In this document: one piece after another, positions 17,223-26,487 of the stretch
Numbering within the stretch: position 1 is the first letter of the stretch
Layout of the letters: the number at the start of each line of letters is the position of its first letter
DNA from: Stenotrophomonas sp. UBA2629
Lineage (GTDB): Bacteria > Pseudomonadota > Gammaproteobacteria > Xanthomonadales > Xanthomonadaceae
Assembly (NCBI GenBank): GCA_002359895.1
Contig: DEOB01000005.1
Location: 1 to 64,000 of the forward strand
Direction: 5' to 3'
DNA length: 64,000 nucleotides
Translations under genes and position numbers: made by a program
Notes under the pieces: model-generated
Told to the model about the DNA's origin: nothing
Databases searched by the model: none
The model's input: only the letters and a program-made list of their open reading frames with translations

Positions 17223-18608
17223 TCAGTACGCGTTCTTATGCACAAAGCCCTTGAAGAGCGTTGCAAAGATGATTTTCAGGTCAAACCACAGTGACCAGTT
17301 CTCGATATAGAACAGGTCGCACTCAATGCGCTTTTGCAGGTCGGTCGATCCGCGCCAGCCATTTATCTGTGCCCAGCCGGTGATGCCGGCTTTTGCCATG
17401 TGCTTTTTCATGTACGCCGGGATGTCGTGCTTGAACTGGTGCACGAATACCGGCCGCTCCGGACGCGGCCCGACGATGGACATGTCGCCGAACAGGACAT
17501 TCAGGAATTGCGGCAGTTCATCCAGGCTGGTTTTACGCAGGAACGCGCCGACGCGGGTTGCCCGGTTCTCGCCGGCTTTAGCCCACACCGCACCGGTTCC
17601 TGTCTCGGCATCCACCGGCATCGAGCGGAATTTGAGCATCTGGAAGGTCTTGTTGTTCCAGCTCATTCGTTCCTGTCGATAAAACACCGGGCCCGGCGAG
17701 GACAGCTTCACGGCGACGGCGATGGCGAGCATCACGGGTGCGATGAGCAGCAGAATCAACACGGCCAGAATCCGGTCTTCCAGCGCTTTGAGTAATTGCG
17801 CATTGCCCCGGAACGGCGTCTGCTGAAGATTGATTACCGGCAGGCCCGCAACCTGTTCAACGGAATGGTTGAGTAGCTGCATGCCAAGCATGTCGGGCAC
17901 GAACTTGATGTCAGCCGTGGAGTGCTGAAGCTGTTCGAGCGCCAGCGCGATCTGCGCTTCTTCGCGCATGGGCAGCGCGATCCACACCTGGTCGATGGCA
18001 TGGCCCTCGACGTAGGCGCCAAGCGACTGCAGGTTGCCCAGAATTTCCGGGCCATCGATGCGGCCGCGGTCCACGTCAGTCGAGAACCAACCCTTGATGG
18101 TGATGCCGGCCCAAGCGTTGTCGCCGATGGTGTTGACGATGACCTGTGCATCGGTGCTGGCGCCGACGATGACAGCGCTGCGCTGATCAAAGCCGCGGCG
18201 GCGCACCCACGCAGCGGCACCGCGCGTGATGGATCGCAGCGCCAAGGCACCCAGCAGGCTCAAGCAGAACCACGACGCAAGCCATAGGCGCGAAAGTTCG
18301 TCCGCTGCCTGGATGGCAACCATGTAGGCGAACAGTGCACCGAAGACGATGAGCCAACGCAGCAGCAGGCTGCGGGATTCGGCCCACAAGCTGCGACCAC
18401 GCCAACTGCGATACAACGGCGAGGCACCCAGCACCAGCACGGCAAGCAGCAGCGTGATGGCGATCAGTCGCCAATAGTTGACCGGCAACTGCAGGTCACC
18501 AAAGCGCCAGTAGTAGGCCGCCATTGCAGTGCCGATGAGGGTCAGGGGATCGCCGACTTTGAGTGTGAGGGCGAGGCAGGCCGAGATGCGATTGCGGGAA
18601 TTCTTCAC
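17223..18608 (-). CDS. wcaJ: undecaprenyl-phosphate glucose phosphotransferase (WcaJ/GumD type)
   Basis: A 461-residue membrane protein and first gene of the minus-strand operon. It has four to five N-terminal hydrophobic segments, a central Rossmann-like CoA_binding_3 region with VIVGAS (about 146-151), and a C-terminal bacterial sugar transferase domain. The latter carries SPGPVFYRQERM, KFRSMPVDA, RKTSLDELPQFLNVL, SIVGPRPERP and GWAQINGWRG. Such enzymes start the repeat unit by moving glucose-1-phosphate (sometimes galactose-1-phosphate) to undecaprenyl phosphate. Glucose is the usual substrate for this architecture but is not proved by sequence. Confidence 0.93.
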   Translation of the reverse strand: MKNSRNRISACLALTLKVGDPLTLIGTAMAAYYWRFGDLQLPVNYWRLIAITLLLAVLVLGASPLYRSWRGRSLWAESRSLLLRWLIVFGALFAYMVAIQAADELSRLWLASWFCLSLLGALALRSITRGAAAWVRRRGFDQRSAVIVGASTDAQVIVNTIGDNAWAGITIKGWFSTDVDRGRIDGPEILGNLQSLGAYVEGHAIDQVWIALPMREEAQIALALEQLQHSTADIKFVPDMLGMQLLNHSVEQVAGLPVINLQQTPFRGNAQLLKALEDRILAVLILLLIAPVMLAIAVAVKLSSPGPVFYRQERMSWNNKTFQMLKFRSMPVDAETGTGAVWAKAGENRATRVGAFLRKTSLDELPQFLNVLFGDMSIVGPRPERPVFVHQFKHDIPAYMKKHMAKAGITGWAQINGWRGSTDLQKRIECDLFYIENWSLWFDLKIIFATLFKGFVHKNAY

Positions 18609-18914
18609 AGCCCGGTCCGGAGTTTTGGGTGGGGGAGCCGCATGAACGTGCTTTTCCTTTATGTATCGACGCGTGTTGCCGTCGATTTCCTTCTCTGCAA
18701 GATGAGTTACACTTCCTCACTTATAGTATCACTCGATAACTATTGGTCGGCCTTCCACCCGGGGTGTCCTGGGCCTAAACGGCTGCCCCAAAAATGGTTA
18801 TCTGGTCCTAAGTGGCGTGGTTGCCGTATGTCCGAGGTAGCTGCGCCGCGTTTGTTGGCAGCGTGTATCGCCTTGTTGCCGGCGGAACACGGAATCGAAA
18901 AGTGAAGCGCGCGC
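18609..18914. promoter_or_regulatory. divergent intergenic region of the polysaccharide locus with imperfect palindrome
   Basis: This 306-bp region separates the divergent wcaJ and wzb genes and must hold the promoters of both operons. Its middle (about 18690-18750) is AT-rich. ATAGTATC (18723-18730) and GATAACTAT (18735-18743) form an inverted repeat with one unpaired base and a 4-nt centre, a possible operator. I could not settle on sigma70 boxes with correct spacing for either direction, and saw no JUMPstart/ops element here. Confidence 0.4.
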
Positions 18915-19352
18915 GTGTTCAAAAACCTGTTGCTTGTCTGTGTCGGCAACATCTGCCGCAGCCCCACCGCAGAGATCCTGATGCGGCGGAAACTGCGTGA
19001 TCGTGAGGGAGTGGAAGTGTCATCAGCAGGCCTGCAGGCACTGGTCGGCAAGCCTATTGATGCAACGGCCGCACAGCTGTTGCGCGAGCAGGGATTTGCG
19101 ACAGATGCACATCGTGCGCGGCAGGCATCGCCCGCGGTGTTGAGCGCGGCGGACCTGATCCTGGTGATGGAGCGCTCGCACCTTGCGCGTATCACCCGCG
19201 AGGTGCCGCAGGTCAGTGGCAAGACCTTTCTGTTGGGCCATTGGGATGGGCTTGAGGTGCCTGACCCGTATCGACAGCAGCGCATCGCTTTCGAGCACGT
19301 CTATGCGTTGATCGAGCAGGGCGTCAACCGTTGGTCCACCCACATCAAGTAA
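18915..19352 (+). CDS. wzb: low-molecular-weight protein tyrosine phosphatase (Wzb/Etp)
   Basis: A 145-residue cytoplasmic phosphatase. The P-loop CVGNICRS gives the nucleophile Cys9 and Arg15 (C-x5-R), and the general acid loop is VPDPY with Asp117. In capsule systems Wzb/Etp removes phosphate from the tyrosine cluster of the partner kinase Wzc/Etk, allowing polymerisation cycles. It uses a GTG start with no strong ribosome-binding site. The kinase gene follows 41 nt downstream, supporting this partner. Opposite strand to both flanking operons. Confidence 0.94.
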   Translation: MFKNLLLVCVGNICRSPTAEILMRRKLRDREGVEVSSAGLQALVGKPIDATAAQLLREQGFATDAHRARQASPAVLSAADLILVMERSHLARITREVPQVSGKTFLLGHWDGLEVPDPYRQQRIAFEHVYALIEQGVNRWSTHIK

Positions 19353-19393
19353 CCGTCGCAGCTTTGCGACGCACCCATAAAAGAATGGAAGTC

Positions 19394-21622
19394 ATGACCA
19401 AGGAAAGCGGTACGCGGGCTGCCCGCGACGAGGATGAAATCGACCTGCGGGAGTTGTTGGGGCTTCTGCTCGATCGCAAGTGGTTGATCATTGGCAGCAC
19501 GTTGTTGTTCGGCGTGATTGGCGTTGCCTATGCGCTGTTGGCCAAGCCGGTCTTTCAGGCCCAGGCGATGGTGCAGGTTGAATCGAAGATGCCTTCGATA
19601 CCCGGCTTGGCTGACCTGACATCGCTGGCCGGCGGAGGCAGTAGCGCGGCAACGACGGAGGTGGCTTTGCTGACCTCACGTGCAGTGGTAGGCGTGGCAG
19701 TGGATCAGCTGCAGTTGGATATCGATGTGGAGCCCAAGCGGTTCCCGTTGCTGGGGGGCTCTATTGCAAGGCGTTTTGAGGCGCGCTCGAGTGGTGATGT
19801 GGCAAGCCCGTTGCTGGGCTTGGCGCGCTATGGCTGGGGCGGCGAGTCGTTGGTTATCCATAACCTGGAAGTGCCGGAATTCCTGCTGGATGAGCCGCTG
19901 ACATTGATTGCTGGCGACACGCGGGGCAGCTACGTTCTGTTGAACAGCCAGAATGAAACGTTGCTTGATGGCGTTGCAGGTACATCGTCGCAGGGGCAGG
20001 GTGTCGTACTTGACGTGGCGCAGCTGCATGCAAACCCAGGCACGCGGTTCCGTGTGTCGAAGTTGCGCCGGTTGGATGTTATTGCGGGGCTGCAGAAGGA
20101 CATCAAGGCGTCCGAGCAGGGCAAGGAATCCGGAATACTGCGCATCTCCTATGAGGATACCGATGCGTTGCGCGCCGAGATGCTGACGCAGAAGGTGGTG
20201 GAAGCCTATGTCCGACAGAACGTGGACCGTAGTTCTGCCGAGGCGGCCTCACAGCTGCAGTTCGTGAAGGACCAGCTGCCCACCGTTCGCAAGCAGGTGG
20301 AGAGCGCCCAGGCCGCGATGGCCAGTTATCAATCACGCTCGAACTCGGTGGACATCACCATGCAGACCAAGGGCTTGCTGGAGCAGGAAGTGGCGGTTGA
20401 AGCCAGCATCCAGCAACTGCGCTTGAAGCAGGCGGAGATGGATCGGAGCTTTACCCGTGAGCATCCGGCCTATCGCGCGCTCATGAATCAGATTGGTGGA
20501 TTGCAGGCGCGCAAGGACGGCTTTCGTCGCGACGTGAGTGCGTTGCCCGATACCCAGCAGGAACTGCTGCGTTTGACGCGCGATCTGCAGGTGAGCAACG
20601 AGTTGTACACGGCCTTGTTGAACCAGGCGCAGCAATTGGATGTCGCGCGCGCAGGCACCGTTGGCAACGTGCGTATTGTCGACTCGGCCGTGGTGGACAG
20701 AAGCAAGCCGGTGGCGCCGCGTAAGTTGCTGATAGTGCTGGTGGCGCTGCTCCTGGGCAGCATGTTGTCCATCGGCGGGGTATTCGTATTGCGCATGTTG
20801 AACCCCGGTATCGAAGACCCTGCGCAGATTGAAGAACTGGGTTTGCCGGTGTATGCGGCCATTCCGTTGAGCGAGTCCAATCGCCTGTTGGCCACGCAGA
20901 AACGGCGTGGGCGGCACAAGCACGGCGCCGCTGATGGCCAGTCCCACCTGCTTGCAAAAGTGGAGCCCGCAGATCTTGCGGTAGAGGCATTGCGCAGCCT
21001 GCGTACCAGCCTGCACTTCGCGATGATGGAGGCAAAAAACAACGTGCTTGCCATCTCGGGACCGTGCCCGGGAGTAGGCAAGACATTTGTTGCGGCCAAC
21101 CTGGCGGCGGTGATTGCGCAGAGTGGTCAGCGCGTGTTGGTCATTGATGCGGATATGCGCAGAGGTACCGTGCACAAAGTGCTGGGTGTGGGACTGGGTA
21201 AGGGTTTTTCGGAGGTCCTGTCCGGCGCCACGCAAGCCGGAGATGTGATTCATTCCGTTCCCGGTCTGGGCAACATGCATTACATGACGCGCGGGGAGGT
21301 GCCGCCGAACCCTGCCGAACTGTTGATGCACCCGCGCTTTGAAACGCTGCTGGAAACATTGGCCGCTTCGTATGATCTGGTCATCGTGGACACGCCGCCA
21401 ATTCTGGCGGTCACCGATGCGGTCATCGTTGCCGCGCATGCGGGGTCAACGCTGATGGTGACCCGTTTCGGCCTGAACCAACCCAAGGAGATTTTGTTGT
21501 CCATGAAGAGCTTTGAGCGCAATGGTGTGCAGGTGAAGGGTGCCATCTTCAATGCGGTGGAGAAGCGGGCAACCGGTTACCACAGCTACGGCTATTACGA
21601 GTACGCCTCCGATAAGGCGTGA
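19394..21622 (+). CDS. wzc: polysaccharide co-polymerase / tyrosine autokinase Wzc (Etk-like)
   Basis: A 742-residue inner-membrane protein. A Wzz domain with a first transmembrane segment (about 30-50) is followed by a periplasmic coiled-coil/GNVR region and a second segment (about 444-467). The cytosolic BY-kinase domain has Walker A GPCPGVGKT (about 556-564), Walker A' VIDADMRRG (about 582) and Walker B LVIVDTPP (about 661). The tail YHSYGYYEY is the autophosphorylated tyrosine cluster. It controls chain length and export through Wza. In-frame starts exist at 19331 and 19385; the ATG at 19394 has GGAAG 4 nt upstream. Confidence 0.94.
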   Translation: MTKESGTRAARDEDEIDLRELLGLLLDRKWLIIGSTLLFGVIGVAYALLAKPVFQAQAMVQVESKMPSIPGLADLTSLAGGGSSAATTEVALLTSRAVVGVAVDQLQLDIDVEPKRFPLLGGSIARRFEARSSGDVASPLLGLARYGWGGESLVIHNLEVPEFLLDEPLTLIAGDTRGSYVLLNSQNETLLDGVAGTSSQGQGVVLDVAQLHANPGTRFRVSKLRRLDVIAGLQKDIKASEQGKESGILRISYEDTDALRAEMLTQKVVEAYVRQNVDRSSAEAASQLQFVKDQLPTVRKQVESAQAAMASYQSRSNSVDITMQTKGLLEQEVAVEASIQQLRLKQAEMDRSFTREHPAYRALMNQIGGLQARKDGFRRDVSALPDTQQELLRLTRDLQVSNELYTALLNQAQQLDVARAGTVGNVRIVDSAVVDRSKPVAPRKLLIVLVALLLGSMLSIGGVFVLRMLNPGIEDPAQIEELGLPVYAAIPLSESNRLLATQKRRGRHKHGAADGQSHLLAKVEPADLAVEALRSLRTSLHFAMMEAKNNVLAISGPCPGVGKTFVAANLAAVIAQSGQRVLVIDADMRRGTVHKVLGVGLGKGFSEVLSGATQAGDVIHSVPGLGNMHYMTRGEVPPNPAELLMHPRFETLLETLAASYDLVIVDTPPILAVTDAVIVAAHAGSTLMVTRFGLNQPKEILLSMKSFERNGVQVKGAIFNAVEKRATGYHSYGYYEYASDKA

Positions 21623-21647
21623 TGCGCAGACGTCGTTGTGCATGAAC

Positions 21648-21683
21648 GAAACGGGCCGGCAGCGAAAGCTGTCGGTCCGTTTC
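21648..21683. terminator. bidirectional hairpin between wzc and gfcD
   Basis: GAAACGG (21648-21654) pairs with CCGTTTC (21677-21683), and the stem continues inward with CCG/CGG and CAGC/GCTG and two G-T wobbles, closed by a GAAA tetraloop (21664-21667). This gives about 16 pairs. It sits between converging genes, and A/T runs inside the outer stem could serve both directions. The T-tract is short. Confidence 0.7.
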
Positions 21684-21706
21684 TGTATGACGGCGGTGAA
21701 GTGAAC

Positions 21707-23854
21707 TCAGTCCTGAATCAGATGCAGGTTGTCCATCAGCGTCGACGGATCGCGCTCGGCCGTCAGCTGATAGAGCCCATACGTACGTGAAAGCCGCGCG
21801 CCGCCGTCACGGTACAGCGGGTTCCAGTTGAAGTTGGCGCGCGAGCGGCTGGAGCGCGGTAGCATGAGGTCGAAGGGGATGGATACGAAGATGCCTTTGT
21901 CGAAGCTGCCTTCGCCAAAGTCTTCGGACGATACGTTGGTCTTGGTTGCGTAGGCACCCATCCCCACGCCGTTGTCGAACAGGCGGGCGAGCGATAGCGT
22001 AGCGCCCCAATCCTTGGCCAGGTAGCGGCCTGCGCTGAGGATGCCGACCATCTTCTGCTGCTCGCCCCACGTGTAGTAAAGGCTGGCATGACCGGTGCTG
22101 ACGCGATAGTCGCGCAACGCAAAGCGCTGGTCGAAGTCGCGCTGCCGAACCCAATTCACGTCCAGGCCCAGCGCCCATGGCTGATTGAACGGGCGGTACA
22201 GCAGTTCCGCGCCGGCGCCGGCATACATGGTTTCCAGCAGGCCCGCATATGCCATGCCATACAGGTCACGGCCCAGCTGTGCTGTGCCCGTCATCTGCAG
22301 CGTGGGCAAGGTGAGGTCTTCGCTGGTCAGGTACTGGCGAATATGCGTGCGCACGCGTGGCAGGCGGCTCGGCGCGTCATAACGGAATTTGTCGTAGTTG
22401 TTGTACGCGTTGTAGTTGAGCTCGCCGTGCAGCCAGGTGTTCTGGGTGAAGTGCAGGTTTGCGGTATAGATGCCGGACAGCTGGAACAGCACAAAGCCGT
22501 CAGGGCCGCCCATCGATTGGCGGTAACCCACGTTGAACTCCCCATTGAAGTGACGCTGCGCAGCCTCGTACAGCGTATGGCTGTAGTGATTGGCCGGTGC
22601 GGCTTGTTCGATATGGCGCGACAGTTGTGACAGCGTGGTGCGGTTGTCCAGATACGTGTTGAATGCATCGCGCTGGATGCTTGTGTCGATGATCGGCAGG
22701 CCAGAGCGCGTGTTGCGGAGCGTGAACCAGTCAATGGAAGACGGCGCGCTCGCGTCAAGAATACGCGCGGTGCGCCCCAGCTCCTGTGCCGGTTGCAGGT
22801 AGCGCTGCTGTTCACCGGTGACGGTCAGCTCGCGGCCTTTTCGTGAGATGCGCCTGACGCGCAGGCCCGCGTTCTCTTCCAGCTGTGCGGCAACGGCTGC
22901 CCAATCCGTGGCAGCCCGTGTCGCAATGTCCGCATCGGTAGCGGGCACGCGCACAGTATCCACAGGTAGCGGATCAAGCGGCTTTGGCGATGATCGCGCA
23001 TGTGCTGGATTGCCGTGAATGCTGATGCCGAACACCGCTTTGTCACCGCGTTCCCAGCCGGCCAGCAGTTGTACGTTCCGGTGCGCCTGATAGGTGACGC
23101 CGAGGTTGAACGGCGAACGCTGGCGTTGATTGTTCTGCTGCGGCTCGTGTTTGTAGTCGTTTCCGTCGTACTCAAGCTTCAACTGCAGCGGTTGCCAGGG
23201 CGTCTGGTAGGCCATGCCGCCGAACACGCCCACTGGGCCACGGAACATGCCTTTTGCATTCAGATTGCCTGCCGGCGTGCCGCTCTGATGGCCCGGCCGT
23301 GTCGCGAAGCGGTCATCGAGGTGCCGCAGCGGATTGCTGAAATCACCACGGTTGCCGATATAGCCGGTCGCCAGGCCCAAGCTTGCATCCACTGGCCCCC
23401 AACGTTTGTTGGCCACCATGTACTCGCTGGAGAACAGGCCTGTTCCCCCAATGTCACGCGCACCAATGGCAACCTCGGGCCGCCAGCGGGTTTCACGCAG
23501 TACGCGCAGCTTGAAGTCGATGGATTTGTCTTTGTAATCCTGCGTGCCACTCAACGACTCAGGGCCATAGCGTCGATTGGCCACCGAGATATAGCGGAAC
23601 GAACCTTCCAGCCAAGGCAGCGGTTGCAAGGTCACGGTGTAACGGCTGTACGGCTCGGTGTGACTGACGGTCAAGCTCAGTTCGCCCTCACTTGCCATGC
23701 GTGCGGTGGGTGTCTGCAGCAGACCGATTCCACCCCAGTCACTTGCGGTGAGTGCGGGGCCTTCCTGCGCATGCAGTGCGTTGCAGATGCTCAGTGCAAG
23801 CAACGCCAGCGGTGCGCTTGCCCGCGCGGTAAACGAAGAGGCTCTTGCTTTCAT
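21707..23854 (-). CDS. YjbH/GfcD-family outer-membrane exopolysaccharide protein
   Basis: A 715-residue secreted protein with a signal peptide (hydrophobic to about residue 27, ending LHAQ). SDWGGIGLLQTPTARMASEGEL near residues 38-59 is the YjbH opening motif. The rest alternates short amphipathic strands, as in an outer-membrane beta-barrel. GfcD/YjbH members accompany group 4 capsule and YjbEFGH exopolysaccharide loci; their molecular role is unsettled. It starts 2 nt after the GfcC-like stop and is the last gene of the secretion operon. Confidence 0.88.
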   Translation of the reverse strand: MKARASSFTARASAPLALLALSICNALHAQEGPALTASDWGGIGLLQTPTARMASEGELSLTVSHTEPYSRYTVTLQPLPWLEGSFRYISVANRRYGPESLSGTQDYKDKSIDFKLRVLRETRWRPEVAIGARDIGGTGLFSSEYMVANKRWGPVDASLGLATGYIGNRGDFSNPLRHLDDRFATRPGHQSGTPAGNLNAKGMFRGPVGVFGGMAYQTPWQPLQLKLEYDGNDYKHEPQQNNQRQRSPFNLGVTYQAHRNVQLLAGWERGDKAVFGISIHGNPAHARSSPKPLDPLPVDTVRVPATDADIATRAATDWAAVAAQLEENAGLRVRRISRKGRELTVTGEQQRYLQPAQELGRTARILDASAPSSIDWFTLRNTRSGLPIIDTSIQRDAFNTYLDNRTTLSQLSRHIEQAAPANHYSHTLYEAAQRHFNGEFNVGYRQSMGGPDGFVLFQLSGIYTANLHFTQNTWLHGELNYNAYNNYDKFRYDAPSRLPRVRTHIRQYLTSEDLTLPTLQMTGTAQLGRDLYGMAYAGLLETMYAGAGAELLYRPFNQPWALGLDVNWVRQRDFDQRFALRDYRVSTGHASLYYTWGEQQKMVGILSAGRYLAKDWGATLSLARLFDNGVGMGAYATKTNVSSEDFGEGSFDKGIFVSIPFDLMLPRSSRSRANFNWNPLYRDGGARLSRTYGLYQLTAERDPSTLMDNLHLIQD

Positions 23855-23856
23855 GC

Positions 23857-24609
23857 TTAGCGGACATCCAGTACCTGGGTGGCAAGGAAGTTGGCGGCTT
23901 CCTCATTGATATCGGGTGCGATGCTGCGCACCAGTTGCCCCGCCAAGGGCACGAAGACGATGGCGCCGGGGGCGAGCGATGCCGCCTTCTCGCGGTTCCA
24001 CAACGCGATGCCGATCTTTCGATGGCTTCCATCCGGCTGGATGAGATACAGATCGTCGCGGCTGGCGGCCGGCAGTACGGCACATTGCGAGCGATAGGCC
24101 GCGGCTTCGGTCAGCGCGTCGTGGCGAAGCGTGCAGGCTTGGGTGACCGCGCCGACCACGCGGATCGTGTTCGGACGTCTTGGATAGATGAGTTGATCGC
24201 CGCCAAGCGCAGGCGTGTTCTGTGCGCGGGACGCTTCTAGCGGACGCGGATCCAGCAACTGCGGCACCCGGCCGGTGACAGGCATCTGCTGGAATTCACG
24301 CAGCATGCGCGTTGCCGCGTCGGCGGTAGGCGGTGCTTCGGCAAGCCGCTCAAGGTCGAACAACAACCCGGCTTTCAATCTTGCCTGCGCGGGCAGCGCG
24401 TCGCTGCGCAGCAACGCGGCCCCCAACATGTATGCGTTGCCGTCAGGCGCCGCGGCGAGGGCTGCGGCGCTCAGGCGTGCAGAAGCCGGCAAGGTGTGCG
24501 AGCCGGGCTGACGGACGCTGCCGCGCGCTTGGATGTGGATGGGAGTGACGGCCTGTGCCGTTGCGGCCAGCAGCATGCCGAGCAGGCCGGCGAACAGTTG
24601 CAGCTTCAT
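23857..24609 (-). CDS. GfcC/YjbG-family capsule biosynthesis protein
   Basis: A 250-residue periplasmic protein with a cleavable signal peptide (about residues 1-20, ending AQA). The mature part begins VTPIHIQARGSVRQPGSHTLPASARLSA, which has the look of the SLBB-like ubiquitin fold reported for GfcC. A second SLBB-like stretch, TIRVVGAVTQACTLRH, follows near residues 148-163. GfcC is thought to be soluble in the periplasm and to help group 4 capsule assembly. It overlaps the GfcB-like gene by 4 nt, and YjbH follows 2 nt after its stop. Confidence 0.83.
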   Translation of the reverse strand: MKLQLFAGLLGMLLAATAQAVTPIHIQARGSVRQPGSHTLPASARLSAAALAAAPDGNAYMLGAALLRSDALPAQARLKAGLLFDLERLAEAPPTADAATRMLREFQQMPVTGRVPQLLDPRPLEASRAQNTPALGGDQLIYPRRPNTIRVVGAVTQACTLRHDALTEAAAYRSQCAVLPAASRDDLYLIQPDGSHRKIGIALWNREKAASLAPGAIVFVPLAGQLVRSIAPDINEEAANFLATQVLDVR

Positions 24610-25283
24610 CGCGGCGTGAGGTCTGGGGAATAAGGTTTGAGCTGGACGATTTCGAGAGCGACATCCGGCGCGATGGCCTGCACGCTCTTCCAGATGAAGC
24701 CGTTGGCCGGATCAACCCAATAGTGGTTGTCGCGCTTCCAGCCATTCCCGCGCAGCTGTTCGCGTACATGCAGCAGCTCGCGCGTGCGCCCGAGAATCTG
24801 CACGTGCTCACGGCCCTCTGGCTGCAGCGTTCCGGTGACGCGCATGCCATAGCGATGGCCGGGCATCACGTCGTAGCGCCGTTCCACGCGCGTGCCGGGT
24901 GTGATGCGGCGCAGGTCGATGAACGGGTTGGTGCCGATGATCGACATCTGCCGCAGTTCGGGCGTGCCACCATGGCTGCCGACAATCACACCTTTACGCA
25001 GAAACACGATGCTGCGCTCGCTGCTGTACCACGCTTGGCGGCCGTCATCGAGGTTGCCAAGCACCAGGATCGCACCGCCGCTTGGGCCGGTGACTTTCAT
25101 CTGTGGAAAGCGATTGGCGGCCACTATGTCTGCCGTGGCCTGCACATCGGGCGTGCCACGGATGGCCAGTCGGATCGCCTTGACGCTGGACTGGCCAATC
25201 GCGCCGCAACCTGTCAGCACCAGTAGCAGCACGCACGAGGCGGTGCGCAGCGATGTCCCGCAGATCGCGGCGTTGAGGCTCAT
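24606..25283 (-). CDS. GfcB/YjbF-family lipoprotein
   Basis: A 225-residue lipoprotein with lipobox LTGC (Cys26). The mature domain matches the YjbF/GfcB family: GGAILVLGNLDDGRQAWYSS near residues 70-89, IVFLRKGVIVGSHGG, and WVDPANGFIWKSVQ near 186-199. The protein is predicted to sit in the outer membrane facing the periplasm. It lies 12 nt after the wza-like gene and overlaps gfcC. The family is consistently linked to exopolysaccharide secretion but lacks a defined activity. Confidence 0.85.
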   Translation of the reverse strand: MSLNAAICGTSLRTASCVLLLVLTGCGAIGQSSVKAIRLAIRGTPDVQATADIVAANRFPQMKVTGPSGGAILVLGNLDDGRQAWYSSERSIVFLRKGVIVGSHGGTPELRQMSIIGTNPFIDLRRITPGTRVERRYDVMPGHRYGMRVTGTLQPEGREHVQILGRTRELLHVREQLRGNGWKRDNHYWVDPANGFIWKSVQAIAPDVALEIVQLKPYSPDLTPR

Positions 25284-25295
25284 CTCCGTTGCGCG

Positions 25296-26402
25296 TCAGT
25301 TGTTGTCGAGATCGCTGCGCGTGCTGGCCGCGTTGCTGATGATTGCCGAGAACGGCAGCAACTGGTTCACGAAGCGGCTCCAGCGGGTCACACCTGCTGC
25401 GCCGACGAACACCACATCACCTGGCAACAGCTCAAACTGACTTGCCACGGCAAACGCAGCCGGCGAACGGGCTTCCAGATGAAAGACCTGGGCCGGCGTC
25501 TGCTGCAGATCTTTTGCGCCGCGGATGACGTAAACGGCATTGCCATTGGAGGTTGTCTGCAGCAGGCCGCGTGCGCGGCCCAGCGCTTGGCTGAGCGAGA
25601 TATCGCCGGTGCGGAAGCTTAGAGCACCGGGCTGGCCCACTTCGCCCACGACAAACACTTCCTTGCGATCAAGGTAGGGCACATAGATCTGGTCGGCCGG
25701 CTTGAGGTAGATGTTGGCACCGGTACCGTCCTGGCTGATGCGATCCAGATCGATGGTGTGAGTGATGCCATCGCGCGTCAGGCGAATGCCCGACAGATCT
25801 GCTTGGACGGGATCCAGGCCGGACTGACTGATGGCATCGGCCAGGGTCAGTGGAGTAACGGTGATTGGCACGGCGGCCGGCTGGCGTGAGGCGCCGGTCA
25901 CCCAGACGCGCTGGCTGGCGTAGGTGAGGATGGACACATCCACCTGCGGCGCTTCGATATAGCGCGCCAGCTTGTGGGTGATGTCCTCACGCAGTTGTGC
26001 CGGCGTTTTGCCGGCGGCGGGAATCTTGCCGATGTACGGATAGAACAACGTGCCATCTGATTGAATCAGGCGGCCAGCGGCGTTGAGTTGCTGCTGTGGG
26101 CCGGCGGGCACGGTCAGTTCCGGGTGATCCCACACGGTGATGTACAACACGTCGCCCGCACCAATGCGATAAGCCGCAGGTTGATAGCCGGACAGCGCTG
26201 CGGGAAACGAGAAGGCCTCGCGCTCGGCACGTTCCATCGCAATCAGTTTTGGCGTGATCGCAATAAGCTGTATCTGGTCTTGGCCCAGGACCGGTTTGTC
26301 GCGCACCAGCGCGCCTTGGCGCATGTGTTGGCCCGGTGCCCAGATACAGCCGGACAGCAACAGGGCCGGCGCCAAAAGGATGGCGAGGCGTTTGCAGAAC
26401 AT
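25296..26402 (-). CDS. wza: outer-membrane polysaccharide export lipoprotein Wza/GfcE
   Basis: A 368-residue lipoprotein with lipobox LLSGC (Cys19). YRIGAGDVLYITVWDHPEL (about 77-95) opens the poly_export domain, followed by SLBB domains (VWVTGASRQPAAVPIT and VFVVGEVGQPGALSF), and the C-terminal amphipathic helix that forms the outer-membrane pore is near WSRFVNQLLPFS. Wza octamers export the polymer in contact with Wzc. GAGGAAGA precedes the ATG. It is the second gene of the operon, behind a hairpin that follows the small GfcA-like gene. Confidence 0.94.
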   Translation of the reverse strand: MFCKRLAILLAPALLLSGCIWAPGQHMRQGALVRDKPVLGQDQIQLIAITPKLIAMERAEREAFSFPAALSGYQPAAYRIGAGDVLYITVWDHPELTVPAGPQQQLNAAGRLIQSDGTLFYPYIGKIPAAGKTPAQLREDITHKLARYIEAPQVDVSILTYASQRVWVTGASRQPAAVPITVTPLTLADAISQSGLDPVQADLSGIRLTRDGITHTIDLDRISQDGTGANIYLKPADQIYVPYLDRKEVFVVGEVGQPGALSFRTGDISLSQALGRARGLLQTTSNGNAVYVIRGAKDLQQTPAQVFHLEARSPAAFAVASQFELLPGDVVFVGAAGVTRWSRFVNQLLPFSAIISNAASTRSDLDNN

Positions 26403-26436
26403 CAGAGTCTTCCTCGCCCCTCAGGGCAAAACGAAG

Positions 26437-26464
26437 CCCACGCCGGCGCGGTGTCCGGCGTGGG
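26437..26464 (-). terminator. intercistronic hairpin between the GfcA-like gene and wza
   Basis: CCCACGCCGG (26437-26446) and CCGGCGTGGG (26455-26464) form a perfect 10-bp stem with an 8-nt loop. On the minus strand the stem is followed by CTTCGTTTTG, a partial U-tract. It may end part of the transcripts after the short first gene, or stabilise that part of the mRNA, so that gfcA is made in excess of wza. Confidence 0.55.
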
Positions 26465-26487
26465 TCTGGCCACGACTGATCAGGCGA

